A stretch of 21,675 nucleotides of DNA from a virus, in IMG/VR virus record IMGVR_UViG_3300025450_000141, positions 1-21,675 of that record. One strand, 5' to 3'. Each line of letters opens with the position of its first letter. Position 1 is the stretch's first letter. Positions 12,965 to 20,130 of the stretch are shown piece by piece. A model generated the notes under the pieces. That model was not told the origin of the DNA and made no database searches. It saw nothing but the letters and a program-made list of their open reading frames with translations. The translations under genes and the position numbers were made by a program.

Positions 12965-13936
12965 ATGGCAAGAGAAGACGATTTAGACTTTTCCGATGAC
13001 GAGGAAGTCCACGTAGTAGGGCGCAAGGTTCTCGCAGAGAACACTCGTGTAGCGCCTGAAGAAGATGAATACGAAGTCGTAGACGATACGCCTGAAGAAG
13101 ATCAAGACCGCCCGCCTCTGGCGCTGGACGACGATGACTTAGATCAGGAAGAAGAGCAGGAGAGCTATTCAAAACGCGTCAAAAAGCGTATCGACCGGCT
13201 AACACACAAGATCAATGACGAGCGGCGCGAAAAAGAACGTCTCGCGCGCGAGCACGCGGAAGCCGTCAAAATTGCGCAGATGTTTTACAACCGCGCGCAG
13301 GAGCTTGAGCAGACCGTAACTTGGGGTTCAGGACGCCTGACTGAAGAAGCGACAAACCGGCTCGAGTACCAGCAGCAGATTGCTCAGGACAAGTATCGCA
13401 AGGCATTTGAAGCGGGCGATACAGATGGAGTCATTGATGCGCAGAATGAGCTCAACAAACTGGCTATCGAGCGTAGTCAGATTGGGCAATGGACACCACC
13501 TGCACCACAACCTCCACGAGCACCTTTACAACAGGAAAACAATCCTGTATATAACCAACCAGCACCTGTTCAGCCTCAGCAACCACCCGCAAGGGACTAT
13601 AAGGCAGAAGCATGGTCAGCCCAGAATCCTTGGTTTGGCAAGGACGAAGAGATGACTGCATTCGCCTACGGGGTACATGAACGGCTAGTAAAATCCGGTG
13701 TCGATCCTACCTCTGACGAGTATTACGGCAAGGTGGACGCCCGCATGAGGGAGATGTTCCCTCAAAACTTTAACCAACGTACCAAGAAAGTAAGCACTGT
13801 AGCATCGGTTGGTAGAACCACCGCACCAAAAAAGACCGCAGTGACCAAATCTGAAGACGCACTTATTAAGCGACTCGGGATTAAGCCAGAGGCTTACCTT
13901 GCTGAGAAACGCAAACTGGAGCAACGCAATGGCTAA
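12965..13936 (+). CDS. Putative scaffolding protein
   Basis: This 323-aa, strongly acidic, mostly unstructured and coiled-coil protein has an Asp/Glu-rich N-terminus (1-65), a charged coiled coil (about 68-115) and a second helical part to about 175. A Pro/Gln linker (about 180-213) leads to a compact segment AWSAQNPWFGKDEEMTAFAYGVHERLVKSG (about 218-247) and a basic tail. An acidic coiled coil with a basic C-terminal tail between portal and major capsid genes is typical of scaffolds, which direct prohead assembly and bind the shell through the tail. AAGGTG lies before the start. The identification rests on architecture and position. Confidence 0.75.
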   Translation: MAREDDLDFSDDEEVHVVGRKVLAENTRVAPEEDEYEVVDDTPEEDQDRPPLALDDDDLDQEEEQESYSKRVKKRIDRLTHKINDERREKERLAREHAEAVKIAQMFYNRAQELEQTVTWGSGRLTEEATNRLEYQQQIAQDKYRKAFEAGDTDGVIDAQNELNKLAIERSQIGQWTPPAPQPPRAPLQQENNPVYNQPAPVQPQQPPARDYKAEAWSAQNPWFGKDEEMTAFAYGVHERLVKSGVDPTSDEYYGKVDARMREMFPQNFNQRTKKVSTVASVGRTTAPKKTAVTKSEDALIKRLGIKPEAYLAEKRKLEQRNG

Positions 13937-14387
13937 TATCGACCGTTCGCTTAGACAGAATGAAACGCGAGAAAAAGAAGTTCGCATGGACTCTTGGAAA
14001 CCCGCGCACGATCTTCCTGTGCCTAACCCCATTGATGGGTATGGCTTTCGCTGGATTCGAGTCGCCATGATGGGTAACCCCGATCCGGCTAATATGGCTC
14101 GCGCCAGACGCGAAGGCTGGGTGCCTTGTAAGGCTTCTGATCATCCAGAGATCAGCTCAGATTTTGCTGCGTTTGGTTTGGCTCCGACCTCTGACCTCAT
14201 CGAGATCGGCGGTTTGGTGCTGTGCAAAGCACCAAAGGAATTGATTAATCAGCGCTATGCGTACTATGAGAACATGACTCAGAAGCAGACGCAGTCCGTA
14301 GACAACAATCTTTTCCGCGAAAATGATCCTAGGATGCCCCTCTTTAGAGAAGGGAAGTCCAAAGTGTCTTTTGGTAGCGGTTCCTAG
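13929..14387 (+). CDS. Hypothetical head-module protein, 152 aa
   Basis: This soluble protein begins MANIDRSLRQNETREKE and contains WKPAHDLPVPNPIDGYGFRWIRVAMMGN, then ARREGWVPCKASDHPEI. The pattern is seen in small proteins that sit between scaffold and capsid genes of many environmental phages, with no assigned function. The start at 13929 is chosen because GGAG stands 7 nt upstream and it gives an 8-nt overlap with the scaffold gene; a frame extension begins at 13899 but would overlap far more. It is probably a minor capsid or assembly protein. Confidence 0.75.
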   Translation: MANIDRSLRQNETREKEVRMDSWKPAHDLPVPNPIDGYGFRWIRVAMMGNPDPANMARARREGWVPCKASDHPEISSDFAAFGLAPTSDLIEIGGLVLCKAPKELINQRYAYYENMTQKQTQSVDNNLFRENDPRMPLFREGKSKVSFGSGS

Positions 14388-14425
14388 TCTCTAGGGGCCG
14401 GTTCATTCAAAATTAGGAGTTTTAT

Positions 14426-15088
14426 ATGGCATATCCTAACGGTATCGGCCCCTCCGGTTTGGTTCCTGTTAACCTGATCGGTGGTCGTGTTTATAGCGGA
14501 GCGATTCGTGAAATTCCGATTGCATCTGGGTACGCTCAGAACATCGGCTATGGCGATTTCGTCACTTACACCACTGATGGCACCATCGTTCGTGTTGACA
14601 CTGCTGCGGGTCAGAAAGCTGCTTTTGCAGCGGCTCCAGTTGGTATCTTCCTTGGATGTCAGTATTCACCGAGCACCGGCCTCAAGCAGCCGCTGTGGTC
14701 ACAGTACTGGCCGACGGGCACCACGATCCTCACCGACAGCGCTAACACTAACTACGGTTATGGTTGGGCATACGTCTGTGAAGACCCCGATGCTGTCTTT
14801 GTAGCTACCGTTTCTAACGGTTCAGGCGCTCTGTACACCTCTAGCGCAGCTACTCAGGCTAACGTAGGCCAGAACATTGGCTACTACGTAAAGACGGGTC
14901 TGATTAACACCACGACTGGTGACAGCCTCGTGACTGTGGACCTCACCTCTGCAGCTACCACCAACACTCTGCCGCTGCGTATCGTTGACGTTGTCCGTTC
15001 TACGGCTCTGTCTGATGGTACCTACCAGCAGGTTCTGGTGAGCTTCAATGCAGGCTTCCACTTCTATCGTCAGGCCACTGGTATCTAA
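14426..15088 (+). CDS. Putative capsid decoration/structural protein
   Basis: A 220-aa beta-rich protein with many Thr, Ser, Gly and aromatic residues. It opens MAYPNGIGPSGLVPVNLIGG and ends QVLVSFNAGFHFYRQATGI. There are no charged coiled coils, signal peptide or catalytic motifs. Its composition and its place immediately before the major capsid gene, under strong AGGAG and AAGGAG ribosome-binding sites for both, suggest an abundant virion protein such as a decoration protein. The family is familiar in phage head modules, but the function is inferred from context. Confidence 0.65.
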   Translation: MAYPNGIGPSGLVPVNLIGGRVYSGAIREIPIASGYAQNIGYGDFVTYTTDGTIVRVDTAAGQKAAFAAAPVGIFLGCQYSPSTGLKQPLWSQYWPTGTTILTDSANTNYGYGWAYVCEDPDAVFVATVSNGSGALYTSSAATQANVGQNIGYYVKTGLINTTTGDSLVTVDLTSAATTNTLPLRIVDVVRSTALSDGTYQQVLVSFNAGFHFYRQATGI

Positions 15089-15100
15089 GGAGTAACTTAA

Positions 15101-16015
15101 ATGGCTGCTATTTCACGCGCGCAATTACTTAAAGAGCTGCTCCCCGGCTTGAACGCCCTGTTCGGTCTGGAATATGAGCGGTATGGCGAGGAATACAAGG
15201 AGCTTTTCGAGACCGAAAGCTCTGAGCGTTCCTTTGAAGAAGAACAGAAGCTCTCTGGCTTCGGTGCTGCCCCGGTTAAGGCGGAAGGTTCAGCGATTGC
15301 GTATGACAATGCGCAGGAAGCATGGAACACCCGCTACACCCACGAAACCATCGCTCTCGGCTTCTCCCTGACGGAAGAAGCAATCGAAGATAACCTGTAC
15401 GACTCACTGTCTGCTCGTTATACCAAGGCGCTGGCTCGTGCTATGGCTTACACCAAGGAAGTCAAGGCGGCTAACATTCTGAATAACGGCTTCAACTCGA
15501 ACTACAAAGGTGGTGACGGTCAGGCTCTGTTCTCAAATGCTCACCCGCTGGTTTATGGTTCAACCATTTCCAACATTCCGACGACTGCAGCGGACCTGAA
15601 CGAAACCTCACTTGAAAATGCGGTAATTCAGATCTCTCTGTGGACCGACGAACGTGGCCTGCTCATCGCAGCTAAGCCGAAGAAACTGATCATCCCGTCT
15701 GCACTGCAGTTCGTGGCGACCCGTATCCTCGAAACTGAACTGCGTGTTGGTACCTCCGACAACGACATCAACGCTCTGAAGAACAACGGCTCAATCCCGG
15801 GCGGCTGGACTGTCAACCACTGGTTGACCGACACCAATGCTTGGTTCTTGACCACCGACGTTCCGAATGGCCTCAAGCACTTTGTCCGTACCCCCTTGGC
15901 GACTTCAATGGACGCTGATTTTGATACGGGGAACGCTAGGTACAAGGCGAGAGAGCGCTACAGCTTTGGATGGTCCGATTTCCTCGGAGTATTCGGAAGT
16001 CCCGGAAGTTCCTGA
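15101..16015 (+). CDS. Major capsid protein (Mu gpT-like)
   Basis: A 304-aa protein with the pattern of the Mu gpT-like group of HK97-fold capsid proteins. It has an N-terminal helix (SRAQLLKELLPGLNALFGLEY), ERYGEEYKELFETESSERSFEEEQ (27-49), GFSLTEEAIEDNLYDSL (87-103) and the hallmark GGDGQALFSNAHPLV (137-151). Further on come LLIAAKPKKLIIPSALQFVATRIL and a C-terminal RYKARERYSFGWSDFLGVFGS. It forms the icosahedral shell. AAGGAG precedes the ATG. A strong terminator follows 20 bp after the stop. No separate protease domain was seen in the window, so maturation cleavage, if any, is unclear. Confidence 0.92.
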   Translation: MAAISRAQLLKELLPGLNALFGLEYERYGEEYKELFETESSERSFEEEQKLSGFGAAPVKAEGSAIAYDNAQEAWNTRYTHETIALGFSLTEEAIEDNLYDSLSARYTKALARAMAYTKEVKAANILNNGFNSNYKGGDGQALFSNAHPLVYGSTISNIPTTAADLNETSLENAVIQISLWTDERGLLIAAKPKKLIIPSALQFVATRILETELRVGTSDNDINALKNNGSIPGGWTVNHWLTDTNAWFLTTDVPNGLKHFVRTPLATSMDADFDTGNARYKARERYSFGWSDFLGVFGSPGSS

Positions 16016-16034
16016 TTTATCAGGGTTTATCGGG

Positions 16035-16063
16035 AGAAAAGGGCCTTCGGGCCCTTTTCTTTT
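16035..16063 (+). terminator. Intrinsic terminator after major capsid gene
   Basis: An 11-bp stem (16035-16045 with 16050-16060) closed by a TTCG loop and ending in TTTTCTTTT. Its tail CCCTTTTCTTTTG (16052-16064) recurs exactly in the terminator at 16965-16991. Confidence 0.93.
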
Positions 16064-16072
16064 GCCCGCATG

Positions 16073-16101
16073 TTGACACAGCGTTCCTTCAGTGGTTTAA
16101 T
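16073..16101 (+). promoter_or_regulatory. Sigma70-like promoter of homing endonuclease 1
   Basis: TTGACA (16073-16078), 17-bp spacer, TTTAAT (16096-16101). That is 6 of 6 and 5 of 6 matches to consensus. It follows the terminator by 9 bp and precedes the endonuclease start by 23 bp, so the gene is insulated from capsid transcription. Confidence 0.82.
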
Positions 16102-16124
16102 ATCTTTACCAACCCGGAGGGCGC

Positions 16125-16940
16125 ATGAAGAACGTAATTTACAAAATCCGAAACGTAGTCAACGACCACTACTACGTAGGCAGCACAGTCGACTCTCGCA
16201 AACGCTTTTGGGCGCATAGAAAAGCTCTTCGCTTAGGGAACCATGACTGCGTGCATTTGCAACGTGCATGGAACAAATATGGCGAGGACTGTTTTAAATT
16301 CGAAGTGCTAGAGACGCATAGCTCTAAAGACGAGTTGTACCCAGCGGAACAAAAATGGCTGGACGAGCATTTCGGTAAAGACTACTGCTACAACGTAGCT
16401 GCCCACGCCGACTCCCCTATGAGGGATGCGAGCCCAGAGATCCGGGCTAAATTAGCTGAAAAAACCAAAGCATGGCTTAAACGAGAGGGACACCCTCGGC
16501 AAGGCGTAGCACATACAGAAGAATCCCGCGCTCAGATGTCAGAGACGCGTAAAGGTAAAGCAGCAGGCGCAGACCACTACCGCTACGGTAAAACAGTTTC
16601 AGAGGAGACACGTAAAAAGATTGGCGATGCTCAACGTGGTAAACCTAAAGCGCCCGGGAGAACCATATCCGCTGAAGGCCGTGCCAAAATCCGTGCCGCA
16701 GCTGAGGCGGGGCACTACAGTCACTGGGAAGGTCGCACTCATTCGGAGGAGTCAAAGGAGAAGATGGGCCGCGCCGTCATAGCGACGGATCCTGCTGGTG
16801 TAGAGCATAGGTTTGCTACAATCACTCAGCTTCGAAAGGAGCTTGGGCTGACTCCACCCACGGTGGATAGGGCTTTAAAATCTGGCAACGCCCTGACAAA
16901 AGGCAAAGCCGAGGGGTGGAGTTTTAGATATACTGACTGA
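16125..16940 (+). CDS. GIY-YIG homing endonuclease 1 with NUMOD3 repeats
   Basis: A 271-aa free-standing homing endonuclease, which cuts phage DNA lacking the gene and so spreads it. The GIY-YIG domain (about 1-95) has VIYKI (4-8), YYVGS (16-20), R27, and E75 in AEQKWL as the likely catalytic glutamate. Four NUMOD3-type DNA-binding repeats follow: HTEESRAQMSETRKG, VSEETRKKIGDAQRGK, ISAEGRAKIRAA and HSEESKEKMGRA. The C-terminal segment FATITQLRKELGLTPPTVDRALKSGNALTKGKAEGWSF resembles the NUMOD1/IENR helix-turn-helix. CGGAGG stands just before the ATG. The gene has its own promoter and terminator and looks intact. Confidence 0.93.
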   Translation: MKNVIYKIRNVVNDHYYVGSTVDSRKRFWAHRKALRLGNHDCVHLQRAWNKYGEDCFKFEVLETHSSKDELYPAEQKWLDEHFGKDYCYNVAAHADSPMRDASPEIRAKLAEKTKAWLKREGHPRQGVAHTEESRAQMSETRKGKAAGADHYRYGKTVSEETRKKIGDAQRGKPKAPGRTISAEGRAKIRAAAEAGHYSHWEGRTHSEESKEKMGRAVIATDPAGVEHRFATITQLRKELGLTPPTVDRALKSGNALTKGKAEGWSFRYTD

Positions 16941-16964
16941 GGACTGGGAGATCCCGGTCGGGAC

Positions 16965-16991
16965 AAGGGGGCTTCGGCCCCCTTTTCTTTT
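16965..16991 (+). terminator. Intrinsic terminator after homing endonuclease 1
   Basis: AAGGGGGC (16965-16972), TTCG loop, GCCCCCTT (16977-16984), then TTCTTTT. It shares the TTCG loop and a 13-base tail with the terminator at 16035-16063. Confidence 0.92.
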
Positions 16992-16994
16992 GTC

Positions 16995-17023
16995 TTGACA
17001 CTGAAAAATAAGTAAGCTACAAA
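16995..17023 (+). promoter_or_regulatory. Probable promoter for downstream structural genes
   Basis: TTGACA (16995-17000), 17-bp spacer, TACAAA (17018-17023; 4 of 6). It starts within four bases of the terminator tail, as if restarting transcription of the module after the endonuclease cassette. Confidence 0.6.
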
Positions 17024-17111
17024 GGCTCAAATCTAGGGATTTTCTAATTGCCTGCTCGACCGCCCTAGCGGTACTCGCACAAGACGACAGGCGCATGTGC
17101 ATGAGGTTATC

Positions 17112-17609
17112 ATGGGATTCTCCACTTGGCTTGGCCCGATTCGCACGGGTACCGTAAAGGACACCACCGGAACCACCGCTGGTACTGTCGCTAACTGCGG
17201 CGTCGTCAGTCTTTCTCAGAACTCTGTTGTGTCTCCTGCTACTACCGCTGGCACGACCACGATCGGTTGGATTCCGGCAGGTTCTCAGATTCTCGGTATC
17301 GAACTCGACACCACCACGGCCTTCACCTTCACCGGAGGCACCACTCCAGCAGCCACCATTACGGTGGGTGATGGGACCACGGCAAATAAGTTTGTCACCA
17401 CGACCACTGTGACTTCTGCAGGTCGGGCTTCACTGGCCACCACTGGCTCATACGCCAACTGGGTAAGTATCGGTTCTGTCGATATTCCGGTCGTGGTCAC
17501 GCTGGCCTTCACCGGCTCACCTTCTTCTGTCAATGCAGGTGCATTGAACCTCACGGTGCGTTACGCTCAGAAGAACAGCGATGGCACTGCAGCTCCAGCC
17601 TCTGCCTAA
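17112..17609 (+). CDS. Putative beta-rich virion protein, 165 aa
   Basis: A Thr/Ala/Gly-rich protein beginning MGFSTWLGPIRTGTVKDTTG with repeated TTAGT/TTG turns and alternating beta-strand patterns (TIGWIPAGSQILGIELD, VDIPVVVTLAF). The opening is typical of small structural proteins that follow capsid genes in environmental phages. The ATG at 17112 is preferred because GAGG lies 6 nt before it; a GTG at 17097 is an alternative without a good site. It is the first gene after the second terminator-promoter unit. The role is unassigned: decoration, or head-tail fibre base. Confidence 0.72.
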   Translation: MGFSTWLGPIRTGTVKDTTGTTAGTVANCGVVSLSQNSVVSPATTAGTTTIGWIPAGSQILGIELDTTTAFTFTGGTTPAATITVGDGTTANKFVTTTTVTSAGRASLATTGSYANWVSIGSVDIPVVVTLAFTGSPSSVNAGALNLTVRYAQKNSDGTAAPASA

Positions 17610-17622
17610 GAGACTGGTAGCG

Positions 17623-17856
17623 ATGGATGCGCAAAATATCATTAATATCACTGCAGCGGTCATCGGAGCAGTCATTGGTTGGTTTGTAAAAATCATGTGG
17701 GATTCTGTTAAAGAACTCCAGAAAGACGTGAAAGAAACCAACCAGTCTCTCCATGAGAACTACGTCCGTAAAGATGATTATCGAATCGACATGGCCGAAA
17801 TAAAGGGTATGTTTAACCGGATCATGGACAAGTTGGACAACAAGGTGGACAAATGA
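17623..17856 (+). CDS. Small membrane/coiled-coil protein (holin- or spanin-like?)
   Basis: A 77-aa protein with one N-terminal membrane span (IINITAAVIGAVIGWFVKIMW, about 5-25). A coiled-coil segment VKELQKDVKETNQSLHENYV follows, and then a conserved-looking tail KDDYRIDMAEIKGMFNRIMDKLDNKVDK. Similar proteins are common in tailed phages and are sometimes annotated as holin-like or XhlA-like, without proof. An in-frame ATG at 17581 would overlap the previous gene by 29 nt; neither start has a strong ribosome-binding site. Its stop overlaps the next start (ATGA). A role in lysis is plausible but not shown. Confidence 0.7.
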   Translation: MDAQNIINITAAVIGAVIGWFVKIMWDSVKELQKDVKETNQSLHENYVRKDDYRIDMAEIKGMFNRIMDKLDNKVDK

Positions 17857-18194
17857 CACTGCCGTCCCGCGGTATTTCTCCAATTCAGCGTAAAGCTAGA
17901 GGAAATAAAATGGCTAAGAAATCAGGTATGCCTACTTTGGCAAAGAAAGAGTCTATGAAGGCTCGTGTAACCAAGCGCGCTCCCGCACTGAACGCTATGT
18001 CTTTGGGTGCGGCTAATGCTCCTATGCCTCCGGCAGCAGGTCTCCGTACCGCTGGCCCTATGGGTATGAAGTCTGGCGGTTCTTGTGGCACCAAGAAGAT
18101 GGCTTGTGGTGGCAAGGCGATGAAGGGCTACTATAAAGGTGGTTCTGTCGATGGCTGCATCTCTAAGGGCCACACCAAAGGGAAGTTTGTCTGA
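17853..18194 (+). CDS. Small basic GGSVDG-motif protein
   Basis: A 113-aa basic protein rich in Lys, Gly, Met and Cys. The C-terminus CGTKKMACGGKAMKGYYKGG followed by SVDGCISKGHTKGKFV carries the GGSVDGxxxKGxTKG signature seen in many short phage tail-region proteins of unknown function. The first ATG overlaps the previous TGA and has AGGTGG upstream. A second ATG at 17910, with GAGGAAAT before it, would give a 94-aa product starting MAKKSGMP; either may be used. Three cysteines around the glycine-rich part might bind a metal. Confidence 0.7.
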   Translation: MTLPSRGISPIQRKARGNKMAKKSGMPTLAKKESMKARVTKRAPALNAMSLGAANAPMPPAAGLRTAGPMGMKSGGSCGTKKMACGGKAMKGYYKGGSVDGCISKGHTKGKFV

Positions 18195-18625
18195 TGGCTG
18201 GGGGCGGCGGGCAGGGAGTTGATTTATCTCAGCTTCAGCAGAGCTTATCGGGCGGTGCGAATAGCCAGTCTGGCTATAACAACTTTGCCGCCCCCAACCA
18301 AAACTTCATGTCCTACCAAGGACAGGGTCAGCCGAACCAGCCACAGGGTATTACGCCCGGCACTCCGCCTCCGGCGTTTGGCGCGACTCCTCAAAATCAG
18401 AATTTTATGTCAGGTCCTGATGTGACAGGCAATATGCCCGGCGGCAACGAAGGTTTTGATGGTAGCGGCAGTGATGGCGGCGTAGGTGGTCAGCCCGCCC
18501 CGATGCAGAGTCCTCTGCAGCAAGGCAACAAACCTCTGGGTATGAGCCAGTTTCAGCAGCCGCAAGGACTGCAGATTCAAGGAAACCCTACTTCACAAGT
18601 AGTGCAGAGGCCCCAGCAGAGGTAA
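18194..18625 (+). CDS. Gln/Gly/Pro-rich low-complexity protein, 143 aa
   Basis: A disordered protein dominated by Gln, Gly, Pro and Asn. The short motif NQNFMS occurs twice (PNQNFMSYQG and QNQNFMSGPD). There are few charged residues and no domain. The ATG shares one base with the previous stop, so translation is coupled. Disordered Q/G/P-rich proteins in the structural module may be linkers or minor virion components. The function is unknown. Confidence 0.7.
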   Translation: MAGGGGQGVDLSQLQQSLSGGANSQSGYNNFAAPNQNFMSYQGQGQPNQPQGITPGTPPPAFGATPQNQNFMSGPDVTGNMPGGNEGFDGSGSDGGVGGQPAPMQSPLQQGNKPLGMSQFQQPQGLQIQGNPTSQVVQRPQQR

Positions 18626-18627
18626 GC

Positions 18628-18888
18628 ATGGCTAAGTCTCCCGCGTGGCAAAGAGCTGAAGGTAAAGACCCCAAGGGCGGTCTAAACGCCAAGGGTCGCG
18701 CCTCTGCCAAGAAGCAGGGCATGAACCTGAAACCCCCGGCCCCAAAGCCCAAGACAAAGGAAGACGCCGGAAGGAGAGCCTCCTTTTGCGCCCGAATGTC
18801 AGGTATGAAAAAGAAACTCACGAGCAGCAAGACTGCGAATGACCCAAATAGCCGCATCAACAAATCGTTGAAGGCGTGGAACTGCTGA
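18628..18888 (+). CDS. DUF6321 protein
   Basis: An 86-aa basic protein with the family's signature layout: MAKSPAWQRAEGKDPKGGLN at the start, AKGRASAKKQGMNLKPP next, RRASFCARMSGMKKKL (49-64) in the middle and a final SLKAWNC. This is the pattern of DUF6321, a family of small phage proteins of unknown function. CAGAGG precedes the ATG by 5 nt. The RRxSFCARM and terminal WNC residues are all present, so it looks intact. Its high Lys/Arg content would suit DNA or RNA binding. Confidence 0.85.
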   Translation: MAKSPAWQRAEGKDPKGGLNAKGRASAKKQGMNLKPPAPKPKTKEDAGRRASFCARMSGMKKKLTSSKTANDPNSRINKSLKAWNC

Positions 18889-18898
18889 GGTAACGACA

Positions 18899-19423
18899 AT
18901 GACGATGCAATATGATGTAAAAGCCGCGCACATAAGTGTTTCTGGAATTATCCTAAGTGGGCGTGCGAGACTGAAGCAGTTTACATTTGCCGGTACGGGT
19001 GGTCAGAACGGTAGGCTCGTGGCTTTTGACTGCCTGTCAGCGCCAACCGCCGCTACTTATGCTCAGTCAGGCACAAACACTGTTACGGTAACTAGCACCG
19101 CGCACGGGTTGGCTACGGGGGCGACAGTGGGTATTTCATACGCGTCTACTACAGGCGGTTCCGCTACCGACGGCAATTACACTATTACGGTGACGGGGGC
19201 TAACACCTTCACGATTACCGATCCGAATAGCAACACGCTCAGCGGATCACCCCCTGCTTGTCAGTATGTTTCAGGCAGCAATCGCTGGATCACTACCTAT
19301 GAAACTTTGACAGGATCTACGGCTACCTCAAGTGTGAATGTTCCCGGTGAAGGACTTTTGGCCGCTAACGGCATCTACGTCTACATGCTGAACATCGGTT
19401 TCGTAACCATCCATTACGGTTAA
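18899..19423 (+). CDS. Structural protein with inserted FCCH-like module
   Basis: A 174-aa protein built of two parts. The outer part (about 1-49 and 121-174) has FAGTGGQNGRLVAFDC and, at the end, VNVPGEGLLAANGIYVYMLN with a final TIHYG, a pattern familiar from small tail-region proteins. Between them, residues about 50-117 (TNTVTVTSTAHGLATGATVG, then DGNYTITVTGANTFTITDPN) match the 'VTVTSTAHGL...G.Y.VT...NTFT' module common in phage fibre proteins, sometimes labelled E1-FCCH-like. It therefore looks like a domain insertion into a smaller ancestral protein. There is no clear ribosome-binding site except GAGGTAACG upstream. The role is probably virion structural. Confidence 0.7.
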   Translation: MTMQYDVKAAHISVSGIILSGRARLKQFTFAGTGGQNGRLVAFDCLSAPTAATYAQSGTNTVTVTSTAHGLATGATVGISYASTTGGSATDGNYTITVTGANTFTITDPNSNTLSGSPPACQYVSGSNRWITTYETLTGSTATSSVNVPGEGLLAANGIYVYMLNIGFVTIHYG

Positions 19424-19426
19424 GCC

Positions 19427-19489
19427 ATGACCACCTCCGGCGTCACAGATTGGAACCCGCAACTTGATGAGATCGTTGAGGAAGCCTAG
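19427..19489 (+). pseudogene. Remnant 5' end of gp4-like adaptor gene
   Basis: The frame MTTSGVTDWNPQLDEIVEEA then TAG matches 14 of the first 20 residues of the intact adaptor at 20120 (MATSGTANWNPQLDEIIEES). It follows directly after the previous gene, where an intact adaptor start would be expected. Homing endonuclease 2 begins two bases after the stop. The codons GTTGAGGAA also supply a TGAGGA ribosome-binding site for the endonuclease. It is a truncated original start left by the insertion and may now act as a coupling leader peptide. Confidence 0.85.
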
Positions 19490-19491
19490 AT

Positions 19492-20130
19492 ATGAGAGCA
19501 ATAAATCCAGAAACGACCAGATATGCGTATGTGCACTGTCGTCCTGATGGGTCTATTTTTTATGTAGGCAAGGGTGCTATGCGCCGAGCAAAAAATCTTA
19601 GGGAACGGAATGAGTACCATAAGCGGGTCGTAGCTAAGCACGGTAAGGAAAACATTTTTATCGGAACCATAGAATGCTCATCTGATGCGATATCACTAGA
19701 GTTGGAACGGGGCATCATCAAGTGTCTCAAACGTTCTGGAGTTAAACTAACTAATTGCACGGATGGTGGCGAGAAGGGCACAGTTTTAACACCGGAGACA
19801 TTAGAGAAGTTGTCCATAGCGGCAAAAAAACGCGGCGTATCAGCAGCCTGCCGAACCGCTACCGTAACCGCGAGAAAAGGAAAACCGCTACCAGAAGCGC
19901 ACAGATTGAAAGTATCGCGGAGTATGCAAGGTAAAGTATTCTCTGAAGAGCATCGACGTAATATCAGCGCTTCCGCTAAGAAAAGAGGCATGTCTCCACA
20001 AATAACAGCCGCAGCCCACGCTAAGACCAGAGGCAGGGTGCAATCTGAAGAGGAGCGCGCAATGCGGAGCGCAGCGCTGTTAGAATCATGGCGCAGGCGT
20101 AAAGCGGAGGCAACAAATAATGGCGACTAG
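19492..20130 (+). CDS. GIY-YIG homing endonuclease 2 with NUMOD3 repeats
   Basis: A 212-aa free-standing endonuclease of a different GIY-YIG subtype from the one at 16125. YAYVHCRPDGSIFYVGKG (11-28) forms the GIY/YIG core. It is followed by the basic RRAKNLRERNEYHKRVV, an acidic ELERGIIKCL (70-79) holding the likely catalytic glutamate, and TNCTDGGEKG (87-96). NUMOD3-like repeats follow: LPEAHRLKVSRSMQGK, FSEEHRRNISASAKKRG and QSEEERAMRSAALLESW. It starts 2 nt after the adaptor remnant, and its last 11 nt overlap the start of the intact adaptor gene. Codon use (AAA, AGA, TTA, ATA) is more AT-rich than the surrounding head genes, consistent with recent transfer. Confidence 0.9.
   Translation: MRAINPETTRYAYVHCRPDGSIFYVGKGAMRRAKNLRERNEYHKRVVAKHGKENIFIGTIECSSDAISLELERGIIKCLKRSGVKLTNCTDGGEKGTVLTPETLEKLSIAAKKRGVSAACRTATVTARKGKPLPEAHRLKVSRSMQGKVFSEEHRRNISASAKKRGMSPQITAAAHAKTRGRVQSEEERAMRSAALLESWRRRKAEATNNGD

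Noticed and set aside
16125-20130. The two GIY-YIG genes as duplicates of each other
   Set aside because: They differ in core motif spacing (YYVGS versus FYVGKG), length and C-terminal modules. They are separate acquisitions sharing only the domain types.
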